Assembly: GCF_051020975.1 (NCBI RefSeq)
Contig: NW_027478167.1
Coordinates: 7,874,001-7,938,000 of the forward strand
DNA from: Osmia lignaria lignaria
Lineage: Eukaryota; Arthropoda; Insecta; Hymenoptera; Megachilidae
DNA length: 64,000 nucleotides
Direction: 5' to 3'
Each line of letters starts with the position of its first letter. Position 1 is the first letter of the stretch. The notes beneath the pieces are model-generated. The model did no database searches. It worked only from the letters and a program-made list of their open reading frames with translations, and was not told where the DNA came from. Below, one piece after another: positions 24,551-38,074 of this stretch. A program made the translations under genes and the position numbers.

Positions 24551-26160
24551 TTGCAGATATATCTCAAGGGAAGGGGCCTGACGGACATATTTCGAGATAT
24601 TTCTTCTTCTTGTTGTTCTTCTTCTGCACAGCTAAGCTGGAAGTGGCATTTGCGGCTCGCACTAGTGCAGAGTTATCTCAAAGAAAGGGGCCACGGTGTT
24701 TCTGCATCTCTATTATGTTGGTGCGGCTTCGGAACTTTTAAATATCTCGATATATCTCGAAAACTACGCTTCTGATCAAAAAATATCATACAACATAAAT
24801 TGTAGGAAACATAATTCTCTACAAAAAAGGTCTCTTAACATTTTGCCATAGCTCGCTTCGTTTCCGAGATATTTGCAGATATATCTCAAGGGAAGGGGCC
24901 TGACGGACATATTTCGAGATATTTCTTCTTCTTGTTATTCTTCTTCTGCACAGCTAAGCTGGAAGTGGCATTTACAGCTCGCAATAGTGCAGAGTTATCT
25001 CAAAGAAAGGGGCCACGGTGTTTCTGTATCTCTATTATGTTGGTGCGGCTTCGGAACTTTTAAATATCTTGATCTATCTCGAGAACTACGCATCTGATCA
25101 AAAAATATCATACAAGATAAAAAGTACGAAACTTAATTCTCTACAAAAAAGGTCTCTTAACATTTTGCCATAGCTCGCTTCGTTTCCGAGATATTTGCAG
25201 ATTTATCTCAAGGGAAGGGGCCTGACGGACATATTTCGAGATATTTCTTCTTCTTGTTGTTCTTCTTCTGCACAGCTAAGCTGGAAGTGGCATTTGCGGC
25301 TCGCACTAGTGCACAGTTATCTCAAAGAAAGGGGCCACGGTGTTTCTGTATCCCTATTATGTTGGTGCGGCTTCGGAACTTTTAAATATCTCGATATATC
25401 TCGAAAACTACGCTTCTGATCCAAAAATATCATACAACATAAATTGTAGGAAACATAATTCTCTACAAAAAACGTCTCTTAACATTTTGCCATAGCTCGC
25501 TTCGTTTCCGAGATATTTGCAGATTCACCTCAAAGGAACTGGCCTGACGGACATATTTCGAGATATTTCTTCTTCTTGTTGTTCTTCCTCTGCACAGCTA
25601 AGCTGGAAGTGGCATTTGCAGCTCGCAATAGTGCAGAGTTATCTCAAAGAAAGGGGCCACGGTGTTTCTGTATCTCTATTATGTTGGTGCGGCTTCGGAA
25701 CTTTTAAATATCTCGACACATCTCGAAAACTACGCTTCTGATCAAAAAATATCATAGAACATAAATTGTAGGAAACATAATTCTCTACAAAAAACGTCTC
25801 TTAACATTTTGCCATAGCTCGCTTCGTTTCCGAGATATTTGCAGATTCAGCTCAAAGGAACTGGCCTGACGGACATATTTCGAGATATTTCTTCTTCTTG
25901 TTGTTCTTCCTCTGCACAGCTAAGCTGGAAGTGGCATTTGCAGCTCGCAATAGTGCAGAGTTATCTCAAAGAAAGGGGCCACGGTGTTTCTGTATCCCTA
26001 TTATGTTGGTGCGGCTTCGGAACTTTTAAATATCTTGATATATCTCGAGAACTACGCATCTGATCAAAAAATATCATAGAAAATAAAAAGTAGGAAACTT
26101 AATTCTCTACAAAAAAGGTCTCTTAACATTTTGCCATAGCTCGCTTCATTTCCGAGATAT
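24551..26160 (+). repeat. Five-monomer higher-order unit, copy 2 (1610 bp)
   Basis: Tandem copy of 22941-24550 at exactly 1610 bp. The near identity indicates a very recent duplication. C at 25074 (GATCTATC) and A at 25755 (CATAGAAC) are the two differences seen. AATAAA is present in the last linker of both copies (24472-24477, 26082-26087). Confidence 0.92.
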
Positions 26161-29100
26161 GTGCAGATTTATCTCAAGGGAAGGGGCCTGACGGAGATAT
26201 TTCGAGATATTTCTTCCTCTTGTTGTTCTTCTTCCGCACAGCTACGCTGGAAGTGGCATTTGCGGCTCGCACTAGTGCAGAGTTATCTCAACGAAAGGGG
26301 CCACGGTGTTGCTGTATCTCTATTATGTTGGTGCGGCTTCGGAACTTTTAAATATCTCGATATATCTCGAAAACTACGCTTCTGATCAAAAAATATCACA
26401 GAACATAAATTGTAGGAAACATAATTCTCTACAAAAAAGGTCTCTTAACATTTTGCCATAGCTCGCTTCGTTTCCGAGATATTTGCAGATTTATCTCAAG
26501 GGAAGGGGCCTGACGGACATATTTCGAGATATTTCTTCTTCTTGTTGTTCTTCTTCTGCACAGCTAAGCTGGAAGTGGCATTTGAGGCTCGTACTAGTGC
26601 AGAGTTATCTCAAAGAAAGGGGCCACGGTGTTTCTGTATCTCTATTATGTTGGTGCGGCTTCGGAACTTTTAAATATCTCGATATATCTCGAAAACTACG
26701 CTTCTGATCAAAAAATATCATAGAACATAAATTGTAGGAAACATAATTCTCTACAAAAAAGGTCTCTTAACATTTTGCCATAGCTCGCTTCGTTTCCGAG
26801 ATATTTGCAGATATATCTCAAGGGAAGGGGCCTGACGGACATATTTCGAGATATTTCTTCTTCTTGTTGTTCTTCTTCTGCACAGCTAAGCTGGAAGTGG
26901 CATTTGCGGCTCGCAATAGTGCAGAGTTATCTCAAAGAAAGGGGCCACGGTGTTTCTGTATCTCTATTATGTTGGTGCGGCTTCGGAACTTTTAAATATC
27001 TTGATATATCTCGAGAACTACGAATCTGATCAAAAAATATCATACAAGATAAAAAGTAGGAAACTTAATTCTCTACAAAAAAGGTCTCTTAACATTTTGC
27101 CATAGCTCGCTTCGTTTCCGAGATATTTGCAGATTTATCTCAAGGGAAGGGGCCTGACGGACATATTTCGAGATATTTCTTCTTCTTGTTGTTCTTCTTC
27201 TGCACAGCTAAGCTGGAAGTGGCATTTGCGGCTCGCTCTAGTGCAGAGTTATCTCAAAGAAAGGGGCCACGGTGTTTCTGTATCTCTATTATGTTGGTGC
27301 GGCTTCGGAACTTTTAAATATCTCGATATATCTCGAAAACTACGCTTCTGATCAAAAAATATCAGAGAACATAAATTGTAGGAAACATAATTCTCTACAA
27401 AAAAGGTCTCTTAACATTTTGCCATAGCTCGCTTCGTTTCCGAGATATTTGCAGATATATCTCAAGGGAAGGGGCCTGACGGACATATTTCGAGATATTT
27501 CTTCTTCTTGTTGTTCTTCTTCTGCACAGCTAAGCTGGAAGTGGCATTTGCGGCTCGCACTAGTGCAGAGTTATCTCAAAGAAAGGGGCCACGGTGTTTC
27601 TGTATCCCTATTATGTTGGTGCGGCTTCGGAACTTTTAAATATCTCGATATATCTCGAGAACTACGCTTCTGATCAAAAAATATCATAGAACATAAATTG
27701 TAGGAAACATAATTCTCTACAAAAAACGTCTCTTAACATTTTGCCATAGCTCGCTTCGTTTCCGAGATATTTGCAGATTCAGCTCAAAGGAACTGGCCTG
27801 ACGGACATATTTCGAGATATTTCTTCTTCTTGTTGTTCTTCCTCTGCACAGCTAAGCTGGAAGTGGCATTTGCAGCTCGCAATAGTGCAGAGTTATCTCA
27901 AAGAAAGGGGCCACGGTGTTTCTGTATCTCTATTATGTTGGTGCGGCTTCGGAACTTTTAAATATCTTGATATATCTCGAGAACTACGCATCTGATCAAA
28001 AAATATCATAGAACATAAAAAGTAGGAAACTTAATTCTCTACAAAAAAGGTCTCTTAACATTTTGCCATAGCTCGCTTCGTTTCCGAGATATTCGCAGAT
28101 TCAGCTCAAAGGAACTGGCCTGACGGACATATTTCGAGATATTTCTTCTTCTTGTTGTTCTTCTTCTGCACAGCTAAGCTGGAAGTGGCATTTGCGGCTC
28201 GCACTAGTGCAGAGTTATCTCAAAGAAAGGGGCCACGGTGTTTCTGTATCTCTATTATGTTGGTGCGGCTTCGGAACTTTTAAATATCTCGATATATCTC
28301 GAAAACTACGCTTCTGATCAAAAAATATCATAGAACATAAATTGTAGCAAACAGAATTCTCTACAAAAAAGGTCGCTTAACATTTTGCCATAGCTCGCTT
28401 CGTTTCCGAGATATTTGCAGATATATCTCAAGGGAAGGGGCCTGACGGACATATTTCGAGATATTTCTTTTTCTTGTTGTTCTTCTACTGCACAGCTAAG
28501 CAGGAAGTGGCATTTGCGGCTCGCACTAGTGCAGAGTTATCTCAAAGAAAGGGGCCACGGTGTTTCTGTATCTCTATTATGTTGGTGCGGCTTCGGAACT
28601 TTTAAATATCTCGATACATCTCGAAAACTACGATTCTGATCAAAAAATATCATAGAACCTAAATTGTAGGAAACATAATTCTCTACAAAAAAGGTCTCTT
28701 AACATTTTGCCATAGCTCGCTTCGTTTCCGAGATATTTGCAGATATATCTCAAGGGAAGGGGCCTGACGGACATATTTCGAGATATTTCTTCTTCTTGTT
28801 ATTCTTCTTCTGCACAGCTAAGCTGGAAGTGGCATTTACAGCTCGCTCTAGTGCAGAGTTATCTCAAAGAAAGGGGCCACGGTGTTTCTGTATCTCTATT
28901 ATGTTGGTGCGGCTTCGGAACTTTTAAATATCTCGATACATCTCGAAAACTACGCTTCTGATCAAAAAATATCATAGAACATAAATTGTAGGAAACATAA
29001 TTCTCTACAAAAAACGTCTCTTAACATTTTGCCATAGCTCGCTTCGTTTCCGAGATATTTGCAGATTCACCTCAAAGGAACTGGCCTGACGGACATATTT

Positions 29101-30024
29101 CGAGATATTTCTTCTTCTTGTTGTTCTTCCTCTGCACAGCTAAGCTGGAAGTGGCATTTGCAGCTCGCAATAGTGCAGAGTTATCTCAAAGAAAGGGGCC
29201 ACGGTGTTTCTGTATCTCTATTATGTTGGTGCGGCTTCGGAACTTTTAAATATCTCGATACATCTCGAAAACTACGCTTCTGATCAAAAAATATCATAGA
29301 ACATAAATTGTAGGAAACATAATTCTCTACAAAAAAGGTCTCTTAACATTTTGCCATAGCTCGCTTCGTTTCCGAGATATTTGCAGATATATCTCAAGGG
29401 AAGGGGCCTGACGGACATATTTCGAGATATTTCTTCTTCTTGTTGTTCTTCTTCTGCACAGCTAAGCTGGAAGTGGCATTTGCGGCTCGCTCTAGTGCAG
29501 AGTTATCTCAAAGAAAGGGGCCACGGTGTTTCTGTATCTCTATTATGTTGGTGCGGCTTCGGAACTTTTAAATATCTCGATACATCTCGAAAACTACGCT
29601 TCTGATCAAAAAATATCATAGAACATAAATTGTAGGAAACATAATTCTCTACAAAAAACGTCTCTTAACATTTTGCCATAGCTCGCTTCGTTTCCGAGAT
29701 ATTTGCAGATTCACCTCAAAGGAACTGGCCTGACGGACATATTTCAAGATATTTCTTCTTCTTGTTGTTCTTCCTCTGCACAGCTAAGCTGGAAGTGGCA
29801 TTTGCAGCTCGCAATAGTGCAGAGTTATCTCAAAGAAAGGGGCCACGGTGTTTCTGTATCTCTATTATGTTGGTGCGGCTTCGGAACTTTTAAATATCTC
29901 GATACATCTCGAAAACTACGCTTCTGATCAAAAAATATCATAGAACATAAATTGTAGGAAACATAATTCTCTACAAAAAAGGTCTCTTAACATTTTGCCA
30001 TAGCTCGCTTCGTTTCCGAGATAT
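26161..30024 (+). repeat. Region 3: mixed monomers
   Basis: Twelve monomers without a clear long unit. The first (26161) has private changes (GGAGATATTTC, CTACGCTGG, CAACGAAAGG) shared in part with 37753-38074, 36 monomers away. 28093 has ATTCGCAG at the phase point. 28415 follows a linker with CAAACAGAATTC and GGTCGCTTAAC. 29059-29702 and 29703-30024 begin a dimer pattern based on CACCTCAAAGG with CTCGATACATC. Confidence 0.82.
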
Positions 30025-32600
30025 TTGCAGATATATCTCAAGGGAAGGGGCCTGACGGACATATTTCGAGATATTTCTTCTTCTTGTTGTTCTTCTTCTG
30101 CACAGCTAAGCTGGAAGTGGCATTTACAGCTCGCAATAGTGCGGAGTTATCTCAAAGAAAGGGGCCACGGTGTTTCTGTATCTCTATTATGTTGGTGCGG
30201 CTTCGGAACTTTTAAATATCTCGTTATATCTCGAAAACTACGCTTCTGATCAAAAAATATCATAGAACATAAATTGTAGGAAACATAATTCTCTACAAAA
30301 AAGGTCTCTTAACATTTTGCCATAGCTCGCTTCGTTTCCGAGATATTTGCAGATATATCTCAAGGGAAGGGACCTGACGGACATATTTCGAGATATTTCT
30401 TCTTCTTGTTGTTCTTCTTCTGCACAGCTAAGCTGGAAGTGGCATTTACAGCTCGCAATAGTGCAGAGTTATCTCAAAGAAAGGGGCCACGGTGTTTCTG
30501 TATCTCTATTATGTTGGTGCGGCTTCGGAACTTTTAAGTATCTTGATATATCTCGAGAACTACGCATCTGATCAAAAAATATCATAGAACATAAAAAGTA
30601 GGAAACTTAATTCTCTACAAAAATGGTCTCTTAACATTTTGCCATACCTCGCTTCGTTTCCGAGATATTTGCAGATTTATCTCAAGGGAAGGGGCCTGAC
30701 GGACATATTTCGAGATATTTCTTCTTCTTGTTGTTCTTCCTCTGCACAGCTAAGCTGGAAGTAGCATTTGCAGCTCGCAATAGTGCAGAGTTATCTCAAA
30801 GAAAGGGGCCACGGTGTTTCTGTATCTCTATTATGTTGGTGCGGCTTCGGAACTTTTAAGTATCTTGATATATCTCGAGAACTACGCATCTGATCAAAAA
30901 ATATCATAGAACATAAAAAGTAGGAAACTTAATTCTCTACAAAAAAGGTCTCTTAACATTTTGCCATAGCTCGCTTCGTTTCCGAGATATTTGCAGATAT
31001 ATCTCAAGGGAAGGGGCCTGACGGACATATTTCGAGATATTTCTTCTTCTTCTTGTTCTTCTTCTGCACAGCTAAGCTGGAAGTGGCATTTGCGGCTCGC
31101 ACTAGTGCAGAGTTATCTCAAAGAAAGGGGCCACGGTGTTTCTGTATCTCTATTATGTTGGTGCGGCTTCGGAACTTTTAAATATCTCGATATATCTCGA
31201 AAACTACGCTTCTGATCAAAAAATATCATAGAACGTAAATTGTAGGAAACATAATTCTCTACAAAAAAGGTCTCTTAACATTTTGCCATAGCTCGCTTCG
31301 TTTCCGAGATATTTGCAGATATATCTCAAGGGAAGGGGCCTGACGGACATATTTCGAGATATTTCTTCTTCTTGTTGTTCTTCTTCTGCACAGCTAAGCT
31401 GGAAGTGGCATTTACAGCTCGCAATAGTGCAGAGTTATCTCAAAGAAAGGGGCCACGGTGTTTCTGTATCTCTATTATGTTGGTGCGGCTTCGGAACTTT
31501 TAAATATCTCGATATATCTCGAAAACTACGCTTCTGATCAAAAAATGTCATAGAACATAAATTGTAGGAAACATAATTCTCTACAAAAAACGTCTCTTAA
31601 CATTTTGCCATAGCTCGCTTCGTTTCCGAGATATTTGCAGATTCAGCTCAAAGGAACTGGCCTGACGGACATATTTCGAGATATTTCTTCTTCTTGTTGT
31701 TCTTCCTCTGCACAGCTAAGCTGGAAGTGGCATTTACAGCTCGCAATAGTGCAGAGTTATCTCAAAGAAAGGGGCCACGGTGTTTCTGTATCTCTATTAT
31801 GTTGGTGCGGCTTCGGAACTTTTAAATATCTTGATATATCTCGAGAACTACGCATCTGATCAAAAAATATCATACAAGATAAAAAGTAGGAAACTTAATT
31901 CTCTACAAAAAAGGTCTCTTAACATTTTGCCATAGCTCGCTTCGTTTCCGAGATATTTGCAGATTAACCTCAAAGGAACTGGCCTGACGGACATATTTCG
32001 AGATATTTCTTCTTCTTGTTGTTCTTCCTCTGCACAGCTAAGCTGGAAGTGGCATTTGCAGCTCGCAATAGTGCAGAGTTATCTCAAAGAAAGGGGCCAC
32101 GGTGTTTCTGTATCTCTATTATGTTGGTGCGGCTTCGGAACTTTTAAATATCTCGATACATCTCGAAAACTACGCTTCTGATCAAAAAATATCATAGAAC
32201 ATAAATTGTAGGAAACATAATTCTCTACAAAAAACGTCTCTTAACATTTTGCCATAGCTCGCTTCGTTTCCGAGATATTTGCAGATTCAGCTCAAAGGAA
32301 CTGGCCTGACGGACATATTTCGAGATATTTCTTCTTCTTGTTGTTCTTCCTCTGCACAGCTAAGCTGGAAGTGGCATTTGCAGCTCGCAATAGTGCAGAG
32401 TTATCTCAAAGAAAGGGGCCACGGAGTTTCTGTATCCCTATTATGTTGGTGCGGCTTCGGAACTTTTAAATATCTTAATATATCTCGAGAACTACGCATC
32501 TGATCAAAAAATATCATAGAAAATAAATTGTAGCAAACAGAATTCTCTACAAAAAAGGTCGCTTAACATTTTGCCATAGCTCGCTTCGTTTCCGAGATAT
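30025..32600 (+). repeat. Eight-monomer block, copy 1
   Basis: Markers in order: GTGCGGAG with CTCGTTATATC (30025), AGGGACCTGACGG (30347), AAAATGG with CATACCTCGC and GAAGTAGCAT (30669), TTCTTCTTGTTC (30991), AAAATGTCATAG (31313), ACAAGATAAAAAG (31635), TTAACCTCAAAGG (31957), ACGGAGTTTC with CTTAATATATC (32279). The block returns at 35499-37752 without the 30991 monomer. Confidence 0.88.
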
Positions 32601-33888
32601 TTGCAGATATATCTCAAGGGAAGGGGCCTGACGGACATATTTCGAGATATTTCTTCTTCTTCTTGTTCTTCTTCTGCACAGCTAAGCTGGAAGTGGCATT
32701 TGCGGCTCGCACTAGTGCAGAGTTATCTCAAAGAAAGGGGCCACGGTGTTTCTGTATCTCTATTATGTTGGTGCGGCTTCGGAACTTTTAAATATCTCGA
32801 TATATCTCGAAAACTACGCTTCTGATCAAAAAATATCATAGAACGTAAATTGTAGGAAACATGACTCTCTACAAAAAAGGTCTCTTAACATTTTGCCATA
32901 GCTCGCTTCGTTTCCGAGATATTTGCAGATATATCTCAAGGGAAGGGGCCTGACGGACATATTTCGAGATATTTCTTCTTCTTGTTGTTCTTCTTCTGCA
33001 CAGCTAAGCTGGAAGTGGCATTTACAGCTCGCAATAGTGCAGAGTTATCTCAAAGAAAGGGGCCACGGTGTTTCTGTATCTCTATTATGTTGGTGCGGCT
33101 TCGGAACTTTTAAATATCTCGATATATCTCGAAAACTACGCTTCTGATCAAAAAATGTCATAGAACATAAATTGTAGGAAACATAATTCTCTACAAAAAA
33201 CGTCTCTTAACATTTTGCCATAGCTCGCTTCGTTTCCGAGATATTTGCAGATTCAGCTCAAAGGAACTGGCCTGACGGACATATTTCGAGATATTTCTTC
33301 TTCTTGTTGTTCTTCCTCTGCACAGCTAAGCTGGAAGTGGCATTTGCAGCTCGCAATAGTGCAGAGTTATCTCAAAGAAAGGGGCCACGGTGTTTCTGTA
33401 TCTCTATTAAGTTGGTGCGGCTTCGGAACTTTTAAATATCTTGATATATCTCAAGAACTACGCATCTGATCAAAAAATATCATAGAACATAAAAAGTAGG
33501 AAACTTAATTCTCTACAAAAAAGGTCTCTTAACATTTTGCCATAGCTCGCTTCGTTTCCGAGATATTTGCAGATTCAGCTCAAAGGAACTGGCCTGACGG
33601 ACATATTTCGAGATATTTCTTCTTCTTGTTGTTCTTCCTCTGCACAGCTAAGCTGGAAGTGGCATTTGCAGCTCGCAATAGTGCAGAGTTATCTCAAAGA
33701 AAGGGGCCACGGTGTTTCTGTACCTCTATTATGTTGGTGCAACTTCGGAGCTTTTAAATATCTTGATATATCTCGAGAACTACGCATCTGATCAAAAAAT
33801 ATCATAGAACATAAAAAGTAGGAAACTTAATTCTCTACAAAAAAGGTCTCTTAAGATTTTCCCATAGCTGGCATCGTTTCCGAGATAT
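32601..33888 (+). repeat. Four-monomer block, copy 1
   Basis: Markers: TTCTTCTTGTTC with GAACGTAAATTG (32601), AAAATGTCATAG (32923), ATTAAGTTGG with ATCTCAAGAAC (33245), TGTACCTC with GCAACTTCGGAGC (33567). It recurs at 42583-43870, offset 9982 bp (31 monomers). Differences seen include ACATGACTC here versus ACATAATTC there. Confidence 0.88.
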
Positions 33889-34210
33889 TTGCAGATTTAG
33901 CTCAAGGGAAGGGGCCTGACGGACATATTCCGAGATATTTCTTCTTCTTGTTGTTCCCCTTCTGCACAGCTAAGCTGGAAGTGGCATTTGCAGCTCGCTA
34001 TAGTGCAGAGTTATCTCAAAGAAAGGGGCCACGGTGTTTCTGTACCTCTATTATGTTGGTGCAGCTTCGGAGCTTTTAAATATCTTGATATATCTCGAGA
34101 ACTACGCATCTGATCAAAAAATATCATAGAACATATACGGTAGGAAACTTAATTCTCTACAAAAAAGGTCTTTTAACGTTTTGCAATAGCTCGCTTCGTT
34201 TCCGAGATAT
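33889..34210 (+). repeat. Class D monomer split in its second copy
   Basis: The diverged class D 5' end (TTTTCCCATAGCTGGCATCG, GATTTAGCTC, ATTCCGAG, GTTCCCCTTCTG) is joined to a 3' end with GCTATAGTGC, TGTACCTC, GCAGCTTCGGAGC and the linker ACATATACGGTAGG. In the second copy of this region the 5' half is at 43871 and the 3' half at 45481, separated by a five-monomer insertion. Confidence 0.85.
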
Positions 34211-35498
34211 TTGCAGATTTATCTCAAGGGAAGGGTCCTGACGGACATATTTCGAGATATTTCATCTTCTTGTTGTTCTTCTTCTGCACAGCTAAGCTGG
34301 AAGTGGCATTTGCAGCTCGCAATAGTGCAGAGTTATCTCAAAGAAAGGGGCCACGGTGTTTCTGTATCTCTATTATGTTGGTGCGGCTTCGGAACTTTTA
34401 AATATCTTGATATATCTCGAGAACTACGCCTCTGATCGAAAAATATCATAGAACATAAAAAGTAGGAAACTTAATTCTCTACAAAAAAGGTCTCTTATCA
34501 TTTTCCCATAGCTGGCATCGTTTCCGAGATATTTGCAGATTTAGCTCAAGGGAAGGGGCCTGACGGACATATTCCGAGATATTTCTTCTTCTTGTTGTTC
34601 CCCTTCTGCACAGCTAAGCTGGAAGTGGCATTCGCAGCTCGCAATAGTGCAGAGCTATCTCAAAGAAAGGGGCCACGGTGTTTCTGTACCTCTATTATGT
34701 TGGTGCAGCTTCGGAGCTTTTAAATATCTTGATGTATCTCGAGAACTACGCATCTGATCAAAAAATATCATAGAACATAAAAAGTAGGAAACTTAATTCT
34801 CTACAAAAAAGGTCTCTTAACATTTTCCCATAGCTGGCATCGTTTCCGAGATATTTGCAGATTTAGCTCAAGGGAAGGGGCCTGACGGACATATTCCGAG
34901 ATATTTCTTCTTCTTGTTGTTCCTCTTCTGCACAGCTAAGCTGGAAGTGGCATTTGCAGGTCGCAATAGTGCAGAGTTATCTCAAAGAAAGGGGCCACGG
35001 TGTTTCTGTATCTCTATTATGTTGGTGCGGCTTCGGAACTTTTAAATATCTCGATATATCTCGAAAACTACGCTTCTGATCAAAAAATATCATAGAACAT
35101 AAAAAGTAGGAAACTTAATTCTCTACAAATAAGGTCTCTTAACATTTTGCGATAGCTCGCTTGGTTTCCGAGATATTTGCAGATTTATCTCAAGGGAAGG
35201 GGCCTGACGGACATATTTCGAAATATTTCTTCTTCTTGTTGTTCTTCTTCTGCACAGCTAAGCTGGAAGTGGCATTTGCAGCTCGCAATAGTGCAGAGTT
35301 ACCTCAAAGAAAGGGGCCACGGTGTTTCTGTATCTCTATTATGTTGGTGCGGCTTCGGAACTTTTAAATATCTTGATATATCTCGAGAACTACGCATCTG
35401 ATCAAAAAATATCATAGAACATAAAAAGTAGGAAACTTAATTCTATACAAAAAAGGTCTCTTAACATTTTGCCATAGCTCGCTTCGTTTCCGAGATAT
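34211..35498 (+). repeat. Four-monomer block, copy 1
   Basis: Markers: AAGGGTCCTGACGG with TTTCATCTTC (34211), two class D monomers with TTTAGCTC and ATTCCGAG (34533, 34855), and CTTGGTTTCC with TTCGAAATATTTC (35177). It recurs at 45803-47090, offset 11592 bp (36 monomers). The only difference I noticed is C at 35458 versus A at 47050. Confidence 0.9.
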
Positions 35499-37752
35499 TT
35501 GCAGATATATCTCAAGGGAAGGGGCCTGACGGACATATTTCGAGATATTTCTTCTTCTTGTTGTTCTTCTTCTGCACAGCTAAGCTGGAAGTGGCATTTA
35601 CAGCTCGCAATAGTGCGGAGTTATCTCAAAGAAAGGGGCCACGGTGTTTCTGTATCTCTATTATGTTGGTGCGGCTTCGGAACTTTTAAATATCTCGTTA
35701 TATCTCGAAAACTACGCTTCTGATCAAAAAATATCATAGAACATAAATTGTAGGAAACATAATTCTCTACAAAAAAGGTCTCTTAACATTTTGCCATAGC
35801 TCGCTTCGTTTCCGAGATATTTGCAGATATATCTCAAGGGAAGGGACCTGACGGACATATTTCGAGATATTTCTTCTTCTTGTTGTTCTTCTTCTGCACA
35901 GCTAAGCTGGAAGTGGCATTTACAGCTCGCAATAGTGCAGAGTTATCTCAAAGAAAGGGGCCACGGTGTTTCTGTATCTCTATTATGTTGGTGCGGCTTC
36001 GGAACTTTTAAGTATCTTGATATATCTCGAGAACTACGCATCTGATCAAAAAATATCATAGAACATAAAAAGTAGGAAACTTAATTCTCTACAAAAATGG
36101 TCTCTTAACATTTTGCCATACCTCGCTTCGTTTCCGAGATATTTGCAGATTTATCTCAAGGGAAGGGGCCTGACGGACATATTTCGAGATATTTCTTCTT
36201 CTTGTTGTTCTTCCTCTGCACAGCTAAGCTGGAAGTAGCATTTGCAGCTCGCAATAGTGCAGAGTTATCTCAAAGAAAGGGGCCACGGTGTTTCTGTATC
36301 TCTATTATGTTGGTGCGGCTTCGGAACTTTTAAGTATCTTGATATATCTCGAGAACTACGCATCTGATCAAAAAATATCATAGAACATAAAAAGTAGGAA
36401 ACTTAATTCTCTACAAAAAAGGTCTCTTAACATTTTGCCATAGCTCGCTTCGTTTCCGAGATATTTGCAGATATATCTCAAGGGAAGGGGCCTGACGGAC
36501 ATATTTCGAGATATTTCTTCTTCTTGTTGTTCTTCTTCTGCACAGCTAAGCTGGAAGTGGCATTTACAGCTCGCAATAGTGCAGAGTTATCTCAAAGAAA
36601 GGGGCCACGGTGTTTCTGTATCTCTATTATGTTGGTGCGGCTTCGGAACTTTTAAATATCTCGATATATCTCGAAAACTACGCTTCTGATCAAAAAATGT
36701 CATAGAACATAAATTGTAGGAAACATAATTCTCTACAAAAAACGTCTCTTAACATTTTGCCATAGCTCGCTTCGTTTCCGAGATATTTGCAGATTCAGCT
36801 CAAAGGAACTGGCCTGACGGACATATTTCGAGATATTTCTTCTTCTTGTTGTTCTTCCTCTGCACAGCTAAGCTGGAAGTGGCATTTACAGCTCGCAATA
36901 GTGCAGAGTTATCTCAAAGAAAGGGGCCACGGTGTTTCTGTATCTCTATTATGTTGGTGCGGCTTCGGAACTTTTAAATATCTTGATATATCTCGAGAAC
37001 TACGCATCTGATCAAAAAATATCATACAAGATAAAAAGTAGGAAACTTAATTCTCTACAAAAAAGGTCTCTTAACATTTTGCCATAGCTCGCTTCGTTTC
37101 CGAGATATTTGCAGATTAACCTCAAAGGAACTGGCCTGACGGACATATTTCGAGATATTTCTTCTTCTTGTTGTTCTTCCTCTGCACAGCTAAGCTGGAA
37201 GTGGCATTTGCAGCTCGCAATAGTGCAGAGTTATCTCAAAGAAAGGGGCCACGGTGTTTCTGTATCTCTATTATGTTGGTGCGGCTTCGGAACTTTTAAA
37301 TATCTCGATACATCTCGAAAACTACGCTTCTGATCAAAAAATATCATAGAACATAAATTGTAGGAAACATAATTCTCTACAAAAAACGTCTCTTAACATT
37401 TTGCCATAGCTCGCTTCGTTTCCGAGATATTTGCAGATTCAGCTCAAAGGAACTGGCCTGACGGACATATTTCGAGATATTTCTTCTTCTTGTTGTTCTT
37501 CCTCTGCACAGCTAAGCTGGAAGTGGCATTTGCAGCTCGCAATAGTGCAGAGTTATCTCAAAGAAAGGGGCCACGGAGTTTCTGTATCCCTATTATGTTG
37601 GTGCGGCTTCGGAACTTTTAAATATCTTAATATATCTCGCGAACTACGCATCTGATCAAAAAATATCATAGAAAATAAAAAGTAGGAAACTTAATTCTCT
37701 ACAAAAAAGGTCTCTTAACATTTTGCCATAGCTCGCTTCATTTCCGAGATAT
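35499..37752 (+). repeat. Eight-monomer block, copy 2, one monomer short
   Basis: Repeats 30025-32600 at an offset of 5474 bp (17 monomers) for three monomers, then 5152 bp (16 monomers). The missing unit corresponds to 30991-31312. The monomer at 36465 has the linker of 30991 in front of a body like 31313, so the exchange fell between the linker and the pyrimidine tract. Confidence 0.88.
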
Positions 37753-38074
37753 GTGCAGATTTATCTCAAGGGAAGGGGCCTGACGGACATATTTCGAGAT
37801 ATTTCTTCTTCTTGTTGTTCTTCTTCTGCACAGCTACGCTGGAAGTGGCATTTGCGGCTCGCACTAGTGCAGAGTTATCTCAACGAAAGGGGCCACGGTG
37901 TTTCTGTATCTCTATTATGTTGGTGCGGCTTCGGAACTTTTAAATATCTCGATATATCTCGAAAACTACGCTTCTGATCAAAAAATATCAGAGAACATAA
38001 ATTGTAGGAAACATAATTCTCTACAAAAAAGGTCTCTTAACATTTTGCCATAGCTCGCTTCGTTTCCGAGATAT
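37753..38074 (+). repeat. Variant class A monomer
   Basis: CTACGCTGG, CAACGAAAGG and the phase point GTGCAG link this copy to 26161-26482 (offset 11592 bp). The linker has CAGAGAACATAAATTG. Its 3' half reappears in the hybrid at 39363. Confidence 0.8.

Noticed and set aside
35161..35367. A 68-codon plus-strand frame in a second reading frame (also 46753-46959)
   Set aside because: Created by a single change (CTTGGTTTCC) in one monomer type and its duplicate; it shares no feature of a real gene.
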